Positions 1 to 8,705 are shown, counted from the first letter of the stretch. The stretch is 64,000 nucleotides of DNA from Clostridium_AD sp937920395 (GCA_052274345.1 DAVZGP010000009.1:18551-82550); one strand, 5' to 3'. A program made the numbers and translations. Notes: generated by a model not told the origin, from the sequence alone.

Positions 1-2
1 AA

Positions 3-1397
3 GCTCTAGACTATAAAGATGATAGATTGTATAATCTACCATTAAAATCACTTGCGAAAAACATAGGGAATCCTAAAGTTTTTGGAAATGTGGCGTTGGG
101 GGCACTACTTAAACTTTTTAATTTAGATTTAAGTTTTGTAGAAGGTCTATTAAAAGAAATATTTAAGGATGAGGTTGCAGTCCAAAATTTTGTTGCTTTT
201 GAAGCTGGATATAAAGAGGTTTCATCTAAATATGATTTAAAGGCAAACGAAAAGGATCAAAGTATATTAATTAATGGTAATGATGCTATTGCTTTAGGAG
301 CTTTAGCTGCAGGATGCACGTTTTACTCAGCTTACCCTATGACACCGTCAACTACTATAATGGATTATCTTGCTTCAAAAATGAAGGAAGCAGAAATAGT
401 TGTTGAACAGGCTGAAGATGAAATAGCTGCAATAAATATGGCTATTGGGGCTTCTTATGCTGGAGTACGAGCAATGACAGGCACATCTGGTGGCGGATAT
501 GCTTTGATGGTAGAAGCTATAGGTTTGTCAAGTATGTTAGAAGTACCATTGGTTGTTGCTGAAATACAAAGACCTGGTCCTACAACAGGGTTACCAACAA
601 GAACTGAGCAAGCAGATCTTAAGTTTGTTATATCAGGAACTCCGGGAGAACTTCCCAAAATGGTAATAGGTTTAAGAGATCCGCAGGACTGTTTTTATCA
701 GACTATGAGAGCCTTTAATTTAGCAGATAAATACCAAATTCCAGTAATAATTCTAGGTGATCAGTTTTTAGCTGATAGTCTTAAAACAATAAGTCCATTT
801 GATTTTAAGAAAATTAAAATTGAAAGACACCTGAGTGAGGATGAGTACAATGGAGACAAGATATATAATAGGTATGAAGTAACAAAATCTGGAGTCTCGC
901 CTAGAATAACTCCAGGTAGAATAGCAGGTAAAACTGTTTTAGTGGATAGTGATGAGCATGATGAAACTGGTCATATAACAGAATCAGCAGAGGTAAGAGT
1001 TATTATGAATGATAAAAGATTAAGAAAAATGGAATCTATAAAGGAAGACTTATTAGAACCTGAATATATTGGGCAAGAGGATATAGATACTCTATTAATT
1101 GGGTGGGGATCATTATATGGACCAATTAAGGAGGCAATTAAACTTTTAAATGATAAGGGCAAAGAAAAATATGGTGCTTTAGTGTTTGGAGATGTATGGC
1201 CATTACCTGATAGTTTGCTTAAACAGAAAACTCTAAAGGCTAAAAGAGTAATAAATGTAGAGCAAAATGCAACAGGACAACTTGCATTACTTATAAGAGA
1301 AAATACCGGAATACAAATGGATGATAGTTATTTAAGATATGATGGAAGACCAATAGCCTCCGAAGATATAGTTAAAAATATAAAGGGGGTTTTATAA
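3..1397 (+). CDS. 2-oxoacid:ferredoxin oxidoreductase, fused gamma-alpha subunit (5' end outside window)
   Basis: Oxidatively decarboxylates a 2-oxoacid to acyl-CoA and passes the electrons to ferredoxin, together with the beta subunit encoded next. The frame is open to the left edge, so the true start lies upstream and the gene is partial. The first ~50 visible residues (NVALGALLKLFNLDL) look like the end of a gamma-subunit domain. The alpha PFOR domain follows (GNDAIALGALAAG, SAYPMTPSTT, QAEDEIAAINMAIGAS, RPGPTTGLPTRTEQADL). A C-terminal transketolase-like domain ends the protein. The beta gene starts 1 base after the stop, so the two are co-translated. Substrate (2-oxoglutarate versus branched-chain 2-oxoacid) cannot be decided from sequence. 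An internal TTG at 27 is not a plausible start. Confidence 0.9.
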   Translation, partial: ALDYKDDRLYNLPLKSLAKNIGNPKVFGNVALGALLKLFNLDLSFVEGLLKEIFKDEVAVQNFVAFEAGYKEVSSKYDLKANEKDQSILINGNDAIALGALAAGCTFYSAYPMTPSTTIMDYLASKMKEAEIVVEQAEDEIAAINMAIGASYAGVRAMTGTSGGGYALMVEAIGLSSMLEVPLVVAEIQRPGPTTGLPTRTEQADLKFVISGTPGELPKMVIGLRDPQDCFYQTMRAFNLADKYQIPVIILGDQFLADSLKTISPFDFKKIKIERHLSEDEYNGDKIYNRYEVTKSGVSPRITPGRIAGKTVLVDSDEHDETGHITESAEVRVIMNDKRLRKMESIKEDLLEPEYIGQEDIDTLLIGWGSLYGPIKEAIKLLNDKGKEKYGALVFGDVWPLPDSLLKQKTLKAKRVINVEQNATGQLALLIRENTGIQMDDSYLRYDGRPIASEDIVKNIKGVL

Positions 1398-1398
1398 T

Positions 1399-2250
1399 AT
1401 GGTTGATTGCAGTATTATTACCTCAGAAACAGCATGGTGTCCAGGATGTGGAGATAGAAACATACTTTTAACATTAAAGGAAACACTTATTGAACTTGGG
1501 AAGAAACCTCATGAGGTATTAATCGTAGGAGGAATTGGGCAAGCAGCGAAAACTGCTCAGTATATAAATACAAATGGTTTCTGTGGACTTCATGGAAGGG
1601 CTCTACCGCCAGCAATTGCTGCTAAAATTGTTAATAAGGCAATGACTGTAATTGTAAATACAGGAGAAGGCGACGCTTATGGTGAAGGTGGAAATCATTT
1701 TATTCATAATGTCAGGCGTAATGTAGATATAACTCATTTTGTTCATAATAATCAAATTTATGGTTTAACAAAAGGCCAGGCTTCACCAACTTCAGACATA
1801 GGACATGTAACTAACGTGCAACCCTTCGGTTCCAATAATATACCACTGAACCCTGTTTTACTTGCAATTACACTTGGAGCAGGCTTTGTAGCAAGGGCAT
1901 TTAGTAATGATAAGGAATCACTAAAAGAAATAATGCTGCAAGCAATAAATCATAAAGGATATGCACTTGTAGACATTCTTCAACCTTGTGTAAGTTTTAA
2001 TAAAATTAATACGCATAAGTGGTATAAAGATCGGATATATATGCTTGATGACACCTATGATCCAACCAATAAATTAAAAGCAATGGAGAAGGCCATGGAG
2101 TGGGGAGATAAAATTCCAGTTGGAATATTATATAAAGAAGAAAAACCTCATTTTACTGATAAATTAGATTTTTTAAGAGATGGTAAACCACTAGTAGATA
2201 AAGACATTGATTTAGATAAAATTAGTGGGTTTATGAATGAATTTAAGTAG
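1399..2250 (+). CDS. 2-oxoacid:ferredoxin oxidoreductase, beta subunit (TPP-binding)
   Basis: This is the thiamine-diphosphate-binding partner of the preceding alpha subunit. The 283-residue length is normal for two-subunit KorB/VorA-type enzymes. Visible motifs are CPGCGDRN (Cys14, Cys17) near the N-terminus, CGLHGRALPPAIAAK, the TPP/Mg stretch GEGDAYGEGGNHFIH, and NNQIYGLTKGQASPTS. Cys14 and Cys17 plus later cysteines (CGLHGR, LQPCVSF) could ligate a [4Fe-4S] cluster, as in related beta subunits. The ATG is preceded by an AAAGGGGG ribosome site that lies inside the end of the alpha gene. A hairpin terminator follows ~50 bases downstream, so this is the last gene of the operon. Confidence 0.92.
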   Translation: MVDCSIITSETAWCPGCGDRNILLTLKETLIELGKKPHEVLIVGGIGQAAKTAQYINTNGFCGLHGRALPPAIAAKIVNKAMTVIVNTGEGDAYGEGGNHFIHNVRRNVDITHFVHNNQIYGLTKGQASPTSDIGHVTNVQPFGSNNIPLNPVLLAITLGAGFVARAFSNDKESLKEIMLQAINHKGYALVDILQPCVSFNKINTHKWYKDRIYMLDDTYDPTNKLKAMEKAMEWGDKIPVGILYKEEKPHFTDKLDFLRDGKPLVDKDIDLDKISGFMNEFK

Positions 2251-2296
2251 TGATGTTATTTGTGAAACAATGGTTCTAGAAATATTTTAATATAAA

Positions 2297-2342
2297 AAAG
2301 GATACAAAGATTAGGATATCTAATTTATTTGTGTCCTTTCTT
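2297..2342 (+). terminator. Rho-independent terminator after the oxidoreductase operon
   Basis: The arms AAGGATACAAA and TTTGTGTCCTT pair with one G-U around a loop that itself contains short complementarity. A short T-rich stretch follows. Confidence 0.7.
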
Positions 2343-2406
2343 ATGTCTAAATAAGTTTAGAATATAACAATATGGTACATACTTTCTATATAAAGAGGGT
2401 GTATCG

Positions 2407-2685
2407 ATGGATTTAACAAATAATGAAAAATTAGAATTAATAAACAGCATTGAGGTTTTAAAATGTGCAGATGGGTTTAACGAAAAAGCATTTGCTTTTA
2501 CATATGATAATAATAAAAATAGAAAAATACTTTACGAATTAGGCATGACTGAGGAAGAAGTGAATTTTGAATGTAGAGGATGTGGTGTTTTGGATTTAAT
2601 AAATATTGGACTTAGATATGCTAAAGCATTTAGTAAGGATAAGGGATTTTATTCAGATACCAATACTAATTATGAGTTTTTTTAA
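2407..2685 (+). CDS. Small conserved-type hypothetical protein with a Cys pair
   Basis: I do not recognise this 92-residue protein. It is acidic and soluble, with no signal peptide or membrane segment, and carries a central CRGCG motif that could bind a metal or be redox-active. The ATG at 2407 is preceded by AGAGGGTGTATCG, an acceptable ribosome site. It sits alone between the oxidoreductase terminator and a convergent gene, so it is probably its own transcription unit. The start and reading frame look real: codon use matches the neighbours and no longer frame competes. Function unknown. Confidence 0.7.
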   Translation: MDLTNNEKLELINSIEVLKCADGFNEKAFAFTYDNNKNRKILYELGMTEEEVNFECRGCGVLDLINIGLRYAKAFSKDKGFYSDTNTNYEFF

Positions 2686-2704
2686 TTCATATAAAAAGAA
2701 AAAA

Positions 2705-2775
2705 GTAGGCACAAGACAGTAAATCCCATTTTAATACAATAAAGTAAAAATGGAATTACTATTTTATGCCTATTA
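2705..2775. terminator. Long imperfect hairpin between convergent genes
   Basis: AGTAGGCA on the left pairs with TGCCTATT on the right, and an inner AGTAAATCCCATTTT pairs imperfectly with AAAAATGGAATTACT. It lies between the ends of two convergent genes and probably terminates both. Confidence 0.55.
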
Positions 2776-2794
2776 TTATGCATTCAACATAAGA

Positions 2795-3853
2795 TTAGTT
2801 TAACTTTAATATAGTAATTGAAGCACTTACTGAAGTGTTAGGTGATGGTGCAAGCCTATTCTCAAGATTAACTGATCCACCGCTATTATTTACAATAGAA
2901 ATGGTTGAGGATGCTGCGAGTGTTATAACCGCTTCACCAAAAATTTGGGAATTAGAACTTCTTCCAGTGTAGCTTAATTGCTTAGTTACTGCACTATTTA
3001 CTGCTATTGACCAGGTACTTCCACCACCTGTACCTACTGATACTTCAAAGCTAATAAGATAAACACCTGCATTTAAAGTGATTTTAGAACCAGGTGCAGT
3101 AAATGATATAGGTGCTCCTGATGTTGCAGGGCCATCAAAAATCACTGCTGAAGTATTAGCTACAGACTGAGCACTAGCTGAGTAAATATATGCTGCAGCA
3201 GACAAACCTCCTCCAGTTGCACCAGTTACTCCGGTATTGCCGGTTGCACCAGTAGTTCCTGTTACACCAGTTACTCCAGTAGCTCCTGTAGAATCAATTC
3301 TGAATATAGTTGCAGTACCAATAGGTCCAGTTATACCTACCAATAATATACTAATGAGACCGTTTGAATTATTAACAAATCCGAAAGTGTCCCCTGCTGT
3401 TGCGGGATAAGAAATAAGAGAACCATTTAACGTTGGGTTTGTTGCTGTGATGGATATACCTGCAATAAATGTCTCAGCAGGAAATTTTACTAAATCAATT
3501 TGTATAGATGTTGTGGATGGATTTGGAGTGACCGAAAATTTCCAGTCTATTGTATAAATTCCTGTTGTTTTAATTGTAAACAAACCTGTTTCTGAATCGT
3601 AACTGTAATCAGGTCCTAAAATATTTATAGTATCATAATAAATAATACCACCAACTGGAATTGATTCTTTATTTGTTGTTATTACAGCATTTAAAAATCC
3701 TGTATTTCCAGTTACACCCGTTACTCCAGTACCACCAGTTGCTGTTGTATTTATTACAAAATTATTATTTGGTTCATTCAATGAAGACGACCTCCTTGAT
3801 TTTAGTTTAAACTTGTCCAATATTATAGATAAAAGATTATTAAATTCACTCAT
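2795..3853 (-). CDS. Collagen-like-repeat surface protein, BclA-type (exosporium candidate)
   Basis: The protein has two short collagen-like runs of Gly-X-Thr triplets. The first (about 3699-3743) is near the N-terminus and the second (about 3207-3291) lies in the middle. Each is followed by a ~130-residue beta-rich domain resembling the C1q/TNF-like head of BclA-type spore glycoproteins (PVGGIIYYDT, GIYTIDWKFSV; then VIFDGPATSGAPISF, GVYLISFEVSV). Thr in the third triplet position is typical of glycosylated clostridial and bacillus spore filaments. I chose the ATG at 3853 because AGGAAG lies 8 bases upstream; the longer start at 3889 has no ribosome site. Surface location on the spore is inferred from the family, not shown by a sorting signal. 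Confidence 0.75.
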   Translation of the reverse strand: MSEFNNLLSIILDKFKLKSRRSSSLNEPNNNFVINTTATGGTGVTGVTGNTGFLNAVITTNKESIPVGGIIYYDTINILGPDYSYDSETGLFTIKTTGIYTIDWKFSVTPNPSTTSIQIDLVKFPAETFIAGISITATNPTLNGSLISYPATAGDTFGFVNNSNGLISILLVGITGPIGTATIFRIDSTGATGVTGVTGTTGATGNTGVTGATGGGLSAAAYIYSASAQSVANTSAVIFDGPATSGAPISFTAPGSKITLNAGVYLISFEVSVGTGGGSTWSIAVNSAVTKQLSYTGRSSNSQIFGEAVITLAASSTISIVNNSGGSVNLENRLAPSPNTSVSASITILKLN

Positions 3854-4089
3854 AAATAAACTTCCTAACTTAGTAAAGTATATTTTCATATTTATACAAT
3901 ACTAGAATCTCTTAGCAGTTTAAGTATTATAAACTGCTACTATATCTTATTCGCATAGAGATATCTGGCTACATATAATTCCAATCGCTTTGTTAGGAGA
4001 ATATTTACAGGAAAAGTTACTTTAATATTGATAGGCTGTAGTCATAAAAATTTGATTTAGTTGTTGCAAATATTGTTGCAAAACAATAA

Positions 4090-4133
4090 AAAGACTGTAT
4101 CAATTAGCTTTAAAACTAAGTGATACAGTCTTT
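4090..4133 (-). terminator. Terminator of tRNA-Leu(CAA)
   Basis: An 18-base stem (AAAGACTGTATCA core) with one mismatch and an 8-base loop is followed on the minus strand by a T-rich run. It lies just past the 3' end of the tRNA gene. Confidence 0.8.
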
Positions 4134-4145
4134 CTTTAAAATGTA

Positions 4146-4232
4146 TGGTGCCGGAGGCGGGAATCGAACCCGCACGGTATTGCTACCACTGGATTTTGAG
4201 TCCAGCGCGTCTGCCAGTTCCACCACTTCGGC
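4146..4232 (-). tRNA. tRNA-Leu (anticodon CAA)
   Basis: This is a class II tRNA with an encoded CCA end. The acceptor begins GCCGAAG, the D arm contains the GGCAGACGCGC region, the anticodon stem CTGGA/TCCAG encloses loop CTCAAAA (anticodon CAA, reads UUG), there is a long variable arm, and the T arm is GCGGG-TTCGATT-CCCGC. The acceptor 3' strand is CTCCGGC, so position 5 (A) faces position 68 (C), a mismatch; the other six acceptor pairs are intact. Confidence 0.95.
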
Positions 4233-4248
4233 ATGTCTGACAAAAAAT

Positions 4249-4277
4249 ATTTTACCATATATTTATGAACAATGCAA
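4249..4277 (-). promoter_or_regulatory. Sigma-A promoter of tRNA-Leu(CAA)
   Basis: On the minus strand, TTGCAT (4272-4277) and TAAAAT (4249-4254) are separated by 17 bases, directly upstream of the tRNA gene. Confidence 0.6.
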
Positions 4278-4501
4278 TAGGTATTTGTATATTTAGTATA
4301 AATTAAGCATAAAGTAACATATATTGAGGTATTAATATATTTCAGATGCTCTTTTTGTTTTTTTAATTATAATAAAGTTAGTTACTTTTAGGGTATATTA
4401 TTGTTATAATACAATAGAAATTGTTTTACTTATGTTAAGGAAAAGTTTATTTTAAGAAGTCATCTTAATGTTATAATAGAAGAGATGTTCGTATTAACAA
4501 G

Positions 4502-4530
4502 TTGATATTTTTATTTGGAAAGTATATTAT
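4502..4530 (+). promoter_or_regulatory. Probable polA promoter
   Basis: TTGATA (4502-4507), a 17-base spacer and TATTAT (4525-4530) lie about 60 bases upstream of the polA start. Confidence 0.5.
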
Positions 4531-4588
4531 AAAACGAATATAGTGTTACTTATAAGGTTATTATCATAGTAGAAAGAAGGGATTTAAA

Positions 4589-7204
4589 ATGTCTAAGGAA
4601 AGACTGTTAATTTTAGATGGTCATAGTCTTATGTATAGAGCTTTTTATGCATTACCAGCCCTAACAAATTCAGATGGGATATACACTAATGCAGTTTATG
4701 GCTTTACATCTATGCTTTTAAAGATGAAAGAGGAGTTTGAGCCTGATTATATTGTTACAACATTTGATAGGAAGGCACCTACTTTTCGTCATGAAGAATA
4801 TAAAGATTATAAGGCAGGTAGAAAAAAAATGCCTGATGAACTACAGGGACAGTTTGCTCTAGTTAGGGAACTTTTAGAGAAAATGGCTATAGATATTTTT
4901 GAATTAGATGGTTTTGAAGCGGATGATTTAATAGGTACATTATCAGTATTTGCAGAGAAACAAGGACTTGAAGTCTTTATAATAACAGGAGACCGGGATG
5001 CACTCCAGCTTGCAACGGATAATGTAAAGATAGTAATAAATAAAAAAGGAATGTCTGAAAAAGAGATATATGATAGAAACCGTATAATCACGGACTTCGG
5101 AGTAACTCCAACAGAATTTATAGATGTAAAAGGACTAATGGGAGATGCTTCTGATAATATACCAGGTGTTCCAGGAATAGGTGAAAAAACTGCATATAAG
5201 CTTATCAAAGAATATAAGAGTATAGAAAATCTTCTTATGAATATTGATAAGGTTAGTGGCAAAAAGCTTGTTGAAAATTTAAATACCTATAGTGAACAGG
5301 CAATTTTCAGTAAAAAGTTAGCCACAATTATTACTTGTGTGCCTATGGAAATGGATCTAAATTCAATTAAATCAAAAGAAAATTATGATGTTCGTGCTGT
5401 AAAAGATTTATTTTATAAATTACAGTTTAAGTCATTAATAGACAGAATATCTGTAGATGATGACTCTGCCGAGGAAATATTCTCTGCAGATTATGAAGTA
5501 ATAGATAAGTTGAAGGAACTTTCAGAGCTTACCTTTGAAATTAAAGATACCATATATATAATTTTTGATATAGCGGATACAAATATTTTTTCTAAAATGT
5601 GTCTTAATAACATATACATTAATTATAAAGAAAAAAATTATCTTATTAAGCTTGATGATTTATTTAAAGAAGATGAGGAAGAAACTATAAGTTGTTTAAA
5701 AACTATACTTGAGAGTAATGATATTAAAAAGGTCAGCCATGCTGTAAAAAATGCATATACTGCACTTAATAAAAAAGGTATAAAACTACATGGCATAAAA
5801 TTTGATACAGAACTTGCGGCGTATCTGTTAGACTCTGCAAAAAAAGAATATAGCCTAGAAACACTTATGGATACCAATCTTAGAATTAGTATTACCGGAG
5901 CTGGACATGAAAAGGAAATTAATAAAGTAGCATTACTAAAGGGGCTTTATGAGATATTAGAGCCTAAAATTAAAGAGTATGAAATGGAAAAACTGCTATA
6001 TGAGGTTGAGCAACCATTAACAGAGGCTATATCATATATGGAGGCTGAAGGATTCACAGTAGATAGAGCAAATTTAGAAGAACTAGGAGTTAAATTTTCT
6101 GCAGATATAGCGAAACTTGAAAGTACTATTTTTGTTTTAGCTGGAGAAGAATTTAATATAAAATCACCAAAACAATTAGGGAAAATATTATTTGAAAAAT
6201 TAGATTTGCCTGTTATAAAAAAGACAAAAACAGGATATTCAACTAATGCAGAGGTTTTAGAGGCACTAGTAGAAAAGCACCCTATTATTGCAGAAGTTAC
6301 AAAGTATAGACAAGTAACAAAAATTTTTTCTACATACATTGAGGGTTTAAAAGCAGTAATTGACACAGATTCTAGAATACATTCAAACTTTATGCAAACA
6401 GTCACAACGACGGGAAGGTTATCTAGTACAGAACCTAATTTGCAAAATATTCCTATAAGACATGAAATGGGTAGGGCAATTAGGAAAGCATTTATACCAC
6501 ACAATGATCAGTGTGTTATATTATCTGCAGATTATTCACAAATAGAGCTTCGAGTACTCGCACATATTGCTGGAGATGATAATTTAATTCAAGCGTTCAT
6601 TGATCATAGTGATATTCATACTAAAACAGCATCTGAGGTATTCAACGTTCCTATGAATGAGGTTACAAAACTTATGAGAAGTAATGCAAAAGCCGTAAAT
6701 TTTGGTATAGTATATGGTATTGGTGAATTTAGTTTGGCTAATGATTTAAATATATCAAGGAAAGAAGCTAAAACATATATAGAAACTTATTTTGAAAGAT
6801 ACCCGAATGTTAAAAAATACATGAAGGATATAGTTATTGAGGCGCAGGAAAATAATAGTGTAACTACAATTATGAATAGACGTAGATTTATACCAGAAAT
6901 AAATTCAGCAAACAAAATTGTAAAGGCTGCAGGTATAAGACTTGCGATGAATACACCTATACAAGGAAGTGCTGCGGATATTATAAAACTTGCTATGGTT
7001 AATGTATTTGATAAATTAAAGGAAGAGGGATTAAAAAGTACTTTAATTCTACAGGTACATGATGAATTGATATTAAATGTATATAGGGATGAACAAAAGC
7101 AAGTTGAATTTTTAGTTAAGGATCAGATGGAGAATGTTGTTAAACTTTTAGTTCCACTAGAAGTGGAAATTAGCATCGGGGAAACATGGTATGAGGCTAA
7201 GTAG
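4589..7204 (+). CDS. polA: DNA polymerase I
   Basis: A gap-filling and Okazaki-fragment-processing polymerase of family A; 871 residues is the usual length. Residues ~1-290 form the 5'-nuclease domain (LILDGHSLMYRAF, DGFEADDLIG, GDASDNIPGVPGIGEKTA). The middle domain (~310-470) is of the 3'-5' exonuclease fold, but the DxE pair is missing (FDIAD in its place), so proofreading is probably absent, as in other Firmicute Pol I. The polymerase domain has motif A DYSQIELR (about residue 647), motif B RSNAKAVNFGIVYG (about 696-709) and motif C QVHDE (about 822-826). GGGATTTAAA precedes the ATG. It is followed by coaE and a transglycosylase and is likely co-transcribed with them. Confidence 0.97.
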   Translation: MSKERLLILDGHSLMYRAFYALPALTNSDGIYTNAVYGFTSMLLKMKEEFEPDYIVTTFDRKAPTFRHEEYKDYKAGRKKMPDELQGQFALVRELLEKMAIDIFELDGFEADDLIGTLSVFAEKQGLEVFIITGDRDALQLATDNVKIVINKKGMSEKEIYDRNRIITDFGVTPTEFIDVKGLMGDASDNIPGVPGIGEKTAYKLIKEYKSIENLLMNIDKVSGKKLVENLNTYSEQAIFSKKLATIITCVPMEMDLNSIKSKENYDVRAVKDLFYKLQFKSLIDRISVDDDSAEEIFSADYEVIDKLKELSELTFEIKDTIYIIFDIADTNIFSKMCLNNIYINYKEKNYLIKLDDLFKEDEEETISCLKTILESNDIKKVSHAVKNAYTALNKKGIKLHGIKFDTELAAYLLDSAKKEYSLETLMDTNLRISITGAGHEKEINKVALLKGLYEILEPKIKEYEMEKLLYEVEQPLTEAISYMEAEGFTVDRANLEELGVKFSADIAKLESTIFVLAGEEFNIKSPKQLGKILFEKLDLPVIKKTKTGYSTNAEVLEALVEKHPIIAEVTKYRQVTKIFSTYIEGLKAVIDTDSRIHSNFMQTVTTTGRLSSTEPNLQNIPIRHEMGRAIRKAFIPHNDQCVILSADYSQIELRVLAHIAGDDNLIQAFIDHSDIHTKTASEVFNVPMNEVTKLMRSNAKAVNFGIVYGIGEFSLANDLNISRKEAKTYIETYFERYPNVKKYMKDIVIEAQENNSVTTIMNRRRFIPEINSANKIVKAAGIRLAMNTPIQGSAADIIKLAMVNVFDKLKEEGLKSTLILQVHDELILNVYRDEQKQVEFLVKDQMENVVKLLVPLEVEISIGETWYEAK

Positions 7205-7282
7205 TTGAGATTATTAGGCGATATTTAAGCCTATAATCTAATGTATTCAATTTTTAGTTATAAAAAAGTAGGGGAGAAGATA

Positions 7283-7891
7283 ATGCTAAAGGTTGGAATA
7301 ACAGGTGGTATTGGTAGTGGTAAGAGTACTGTAACCAATATGTTAAAAGATGATGGGTTTACCATTATCGATGCAGATATTGTAGCTAGAGAGGTTTTTA
7401 TAATATATCCGGAGATAATGGGTAAAATCAAAAGTGAATTTGGATATGGTTATTTCGATAATGAAGGTAAACTTAACAGAAAAAAATTCGGAAATTATAT
7501 ATTTAAAAGTGAGTTACGTAGAAAAAAACTTGAAAGTATAATGATACCTTTTATAACAAAAGAAATACATCACAGAATAAAGATGTGTGAAGAAGATAAC
7601 TGTAAGTTATGTTTTCTAGATGCACCTACTTTAATAGAGAATAATCTCAATACCAGTATGGATATAACTATTTTAGTATGGGTATGTAGTGATGTTCAAA
7701 TACAAAGGGTTATGCTTCGTGATGAGTTAAATTTAGAGAACACAATGGATAGATTAAAAGCTCAAATGCCAATAGACGAAAAGAGAAAATATGCTGATTT
7801 TATTATTGATAATGGAAGAAGCGTTGAAGACACAAAGTTGCAGCTAGATTTAATTATCGCACAGCTCGAAAGGTTAGATGTGAAGTTATGA
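7283..7891 (+). CDS. coaE: Dephospho-CoA kinase
   Basis: Phosphorylates dephospho-CoA, the last step of coenzyme A synthesis. The N-terminal P-loop GITGGIGSGKST (residues 5-16) is followed by DADIVAREV and the lid region typical of the family; DAPTLIE is the third conserved block. An upstream in-frame start at 7241 exists, but I chose 7283 because AGGGGAG sits 6 bases before it and the protein then begins MLKVGITGG, like its relatives. Length is 202 residues, normal. It overlaps the next gene by 4 bases (ATGA), so translation of the two is coupled. Confidence 0.95.
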   Translation: MLKVGITGGIGSGKSTVTNMLKDDGFTIIDADIVAREVFIIYPEIMGKIKSEFGYGYFDNEGKLNRKKFGNYIFKSELRRKKLESIMIPFITKEIHHRIKMCEEDNCKLCFLDAPTLIENNLNTSMDITILVWVCSDVQIQRVMLRDELNLENTMDRLKAQMPIDEKRKYADFIIDNGRSVEDTKLQLDLIIAQLERLDVKL

Positions 7892-8448
7892 AAATTTCAA
7901 AAATTGTAAAATTATTAATATTAATTTTATTGGTTATCATAGTATTAAATATAAAAAGTATTTTAAAAAATTTTTACCCAATAAAGTATGAAAATCAAAT
8001 AGTTACATATTCGAAGCGATATAATGTAGATCCATATTTGGTAGCTGCTGTAATAAGAACAGAGAGCAATTTCGATGAAAAGGCTATTTCTCATACTGGA
8101 GCTTATGGATTAATGCAGATAATGCCTGATACTGCACTGTGGATTGCTGGAAATATGAAATTGAAAAATTTTAATACTGAAAAATCATTTGATTCCGAAA
8201 TTAATATTGCTATGGGATGTTGGTATCTTGATGATCTAAATAGCGAATTTAATGGAGATTTAGAATTGGTGCTTGCTGCTTACAATGGTGGACGTGGAAA
8301 TGTTAAAAAGTGGCTTCAAAATAAAAAGTATTCTACTGATGGTAAAACACTTAATAATATACCATTTGGAGAAACTGATAAATATGTTAAAAAAGTAAAA
8401 ATAAATTATCGCATTTATTCAAAGCTGTATAATAATGAGATTAAGTAA
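7888..8448 (+). CDS. Membrane-anchored lytic transglycosylase (SLT domain)
   Basis: Cleaves peptidoglycan glycan strands. A hydrophobic segment at residues ~7-25 anchors it in the membrane or acts as a signal peptide. The rest is one SLT/lysozyme-like domain with the catalytic Glu59 in RTESNF, GLMQIMP at 74-80 and the AAYNGG motif further on. 186 residues is typical of the short Firmicute form. It overlaps coaE by 4 bases. Position behind polA-coaE is common in clostridia; no functional link is implied. Confidence 0.9.
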   Translation: MKISKIVKLLILILLVIIVLNIKSILKNFYPIKYENQIVTYSKRYNVDPYLVAAVIRTESNFDEKAISHTGAYGLMQIMPDTALWIAGNMKLKNFNTEKSFDSEINIAMGCWYLDDLNSEFNGDLELVLAAYNGGRGNVKKWLQNKKYSTDGKTLNNIPFGETDKYVKKVKINYRIYSKLYNNEIK

Positions 8449-8464
8449 AAGTATATAAAAACTA

Positions 8465-8494
8465 TTGACAAATTGTACAGAAATAATATATAAT
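8465..8494 (+). promoter_or_regulatory. Sigma-A promoter of tRNA-Leu(AAG)
   Basis: A perfect TTGACA (8465-8470) and a perfect TATAAT (8489-8494) are separated by 18 bases, about 65 bases upstream of the tRNA. Confidence 0.8.
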
Positions 8495-8558
8495 AAATCT
8501 TGTAGTTATTGGTCTAGCGATGCTACAAGATTTAATCCTTTACAATGGAATATTGTTT

Positions 8559-8640
8559 GCGATAGTGGCGGAATGGCAGACGCGCACGTTTAAGGGACGT
8601 GTGGGAGACCATATGGGTTCAAGTCCCATCTGTCGCACCA
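8559..8640 (+). tRNA. tRNA-Leu (anticodon AAG)
   Basis: This is a class II tRNA with an encoded CCA end. The acceptor GCGATAG pairs with CTGTCGC (one G-U). The D arm is GCG/CGC. The anticodon stem CACGT/ACGTG encloses the 7-base loop TTAAGGG, placing A34-A35-G36 as anticodon AAG (codon family CUN). A short variable stem TGG/CCA and the T arm ATGGG-TTCAAGT-CCCAT complete it. A34 in a bacterial tRNA-Leu is uncommon; the base would be a substrate for deamination to inosine if TadA accepts it. Confidence 0.93.
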
Positions 8641-8655
8641 AGTTAAATTAATTAG

Positions 8656-8687
8656 TATCAGCACTTTAAGAGTGTTGATATTTTTTT
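8656..8687 (+). terminator. Terminator of tRNA-Leu(AAG)
   Basis: TATCAGCACT / AGTGTTGATA stem with one G-U, loop TTAAG, followed by seven T. Confidence 0.9.
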
Positions 8688-8705
8688 ATTTGAACAAGAA
8701 ATGCC

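Larger units (their letters stand above)
4233..4588. other. Intergenic region between divergent tRNA-Leu and polA
   Basis: No coding frame was seen. The region holds the minus-strand tRNA promoter at its left end and the likely polA promoter at its right end. The middle is AT-rich with no recognised element. Confidence 0.6.

Noticed and set aside
3207..3291. Repetitive CCAGTTAC-type units, first considered as a CRISPR or tandem satellite
   Set aside because: They encode Gly-X-Thr triplets in frame on the minus strand; no spacers.
4807..5262. 151-codon open frame on the minus strand
   Set aside because: It lies entirely inside polA in antisense, is rich in Ser/Ile/Phe as expected from reversed AT-rich coding sequence, and has no ribosome site.
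5560..5600. Functional proofreading exonuclease in DNA polymerase I
   Set aside because: The DxE metal pair is absent (FDIAD); this loss is ordinary for Firmicute Pol I, so it was not listed as a finding.
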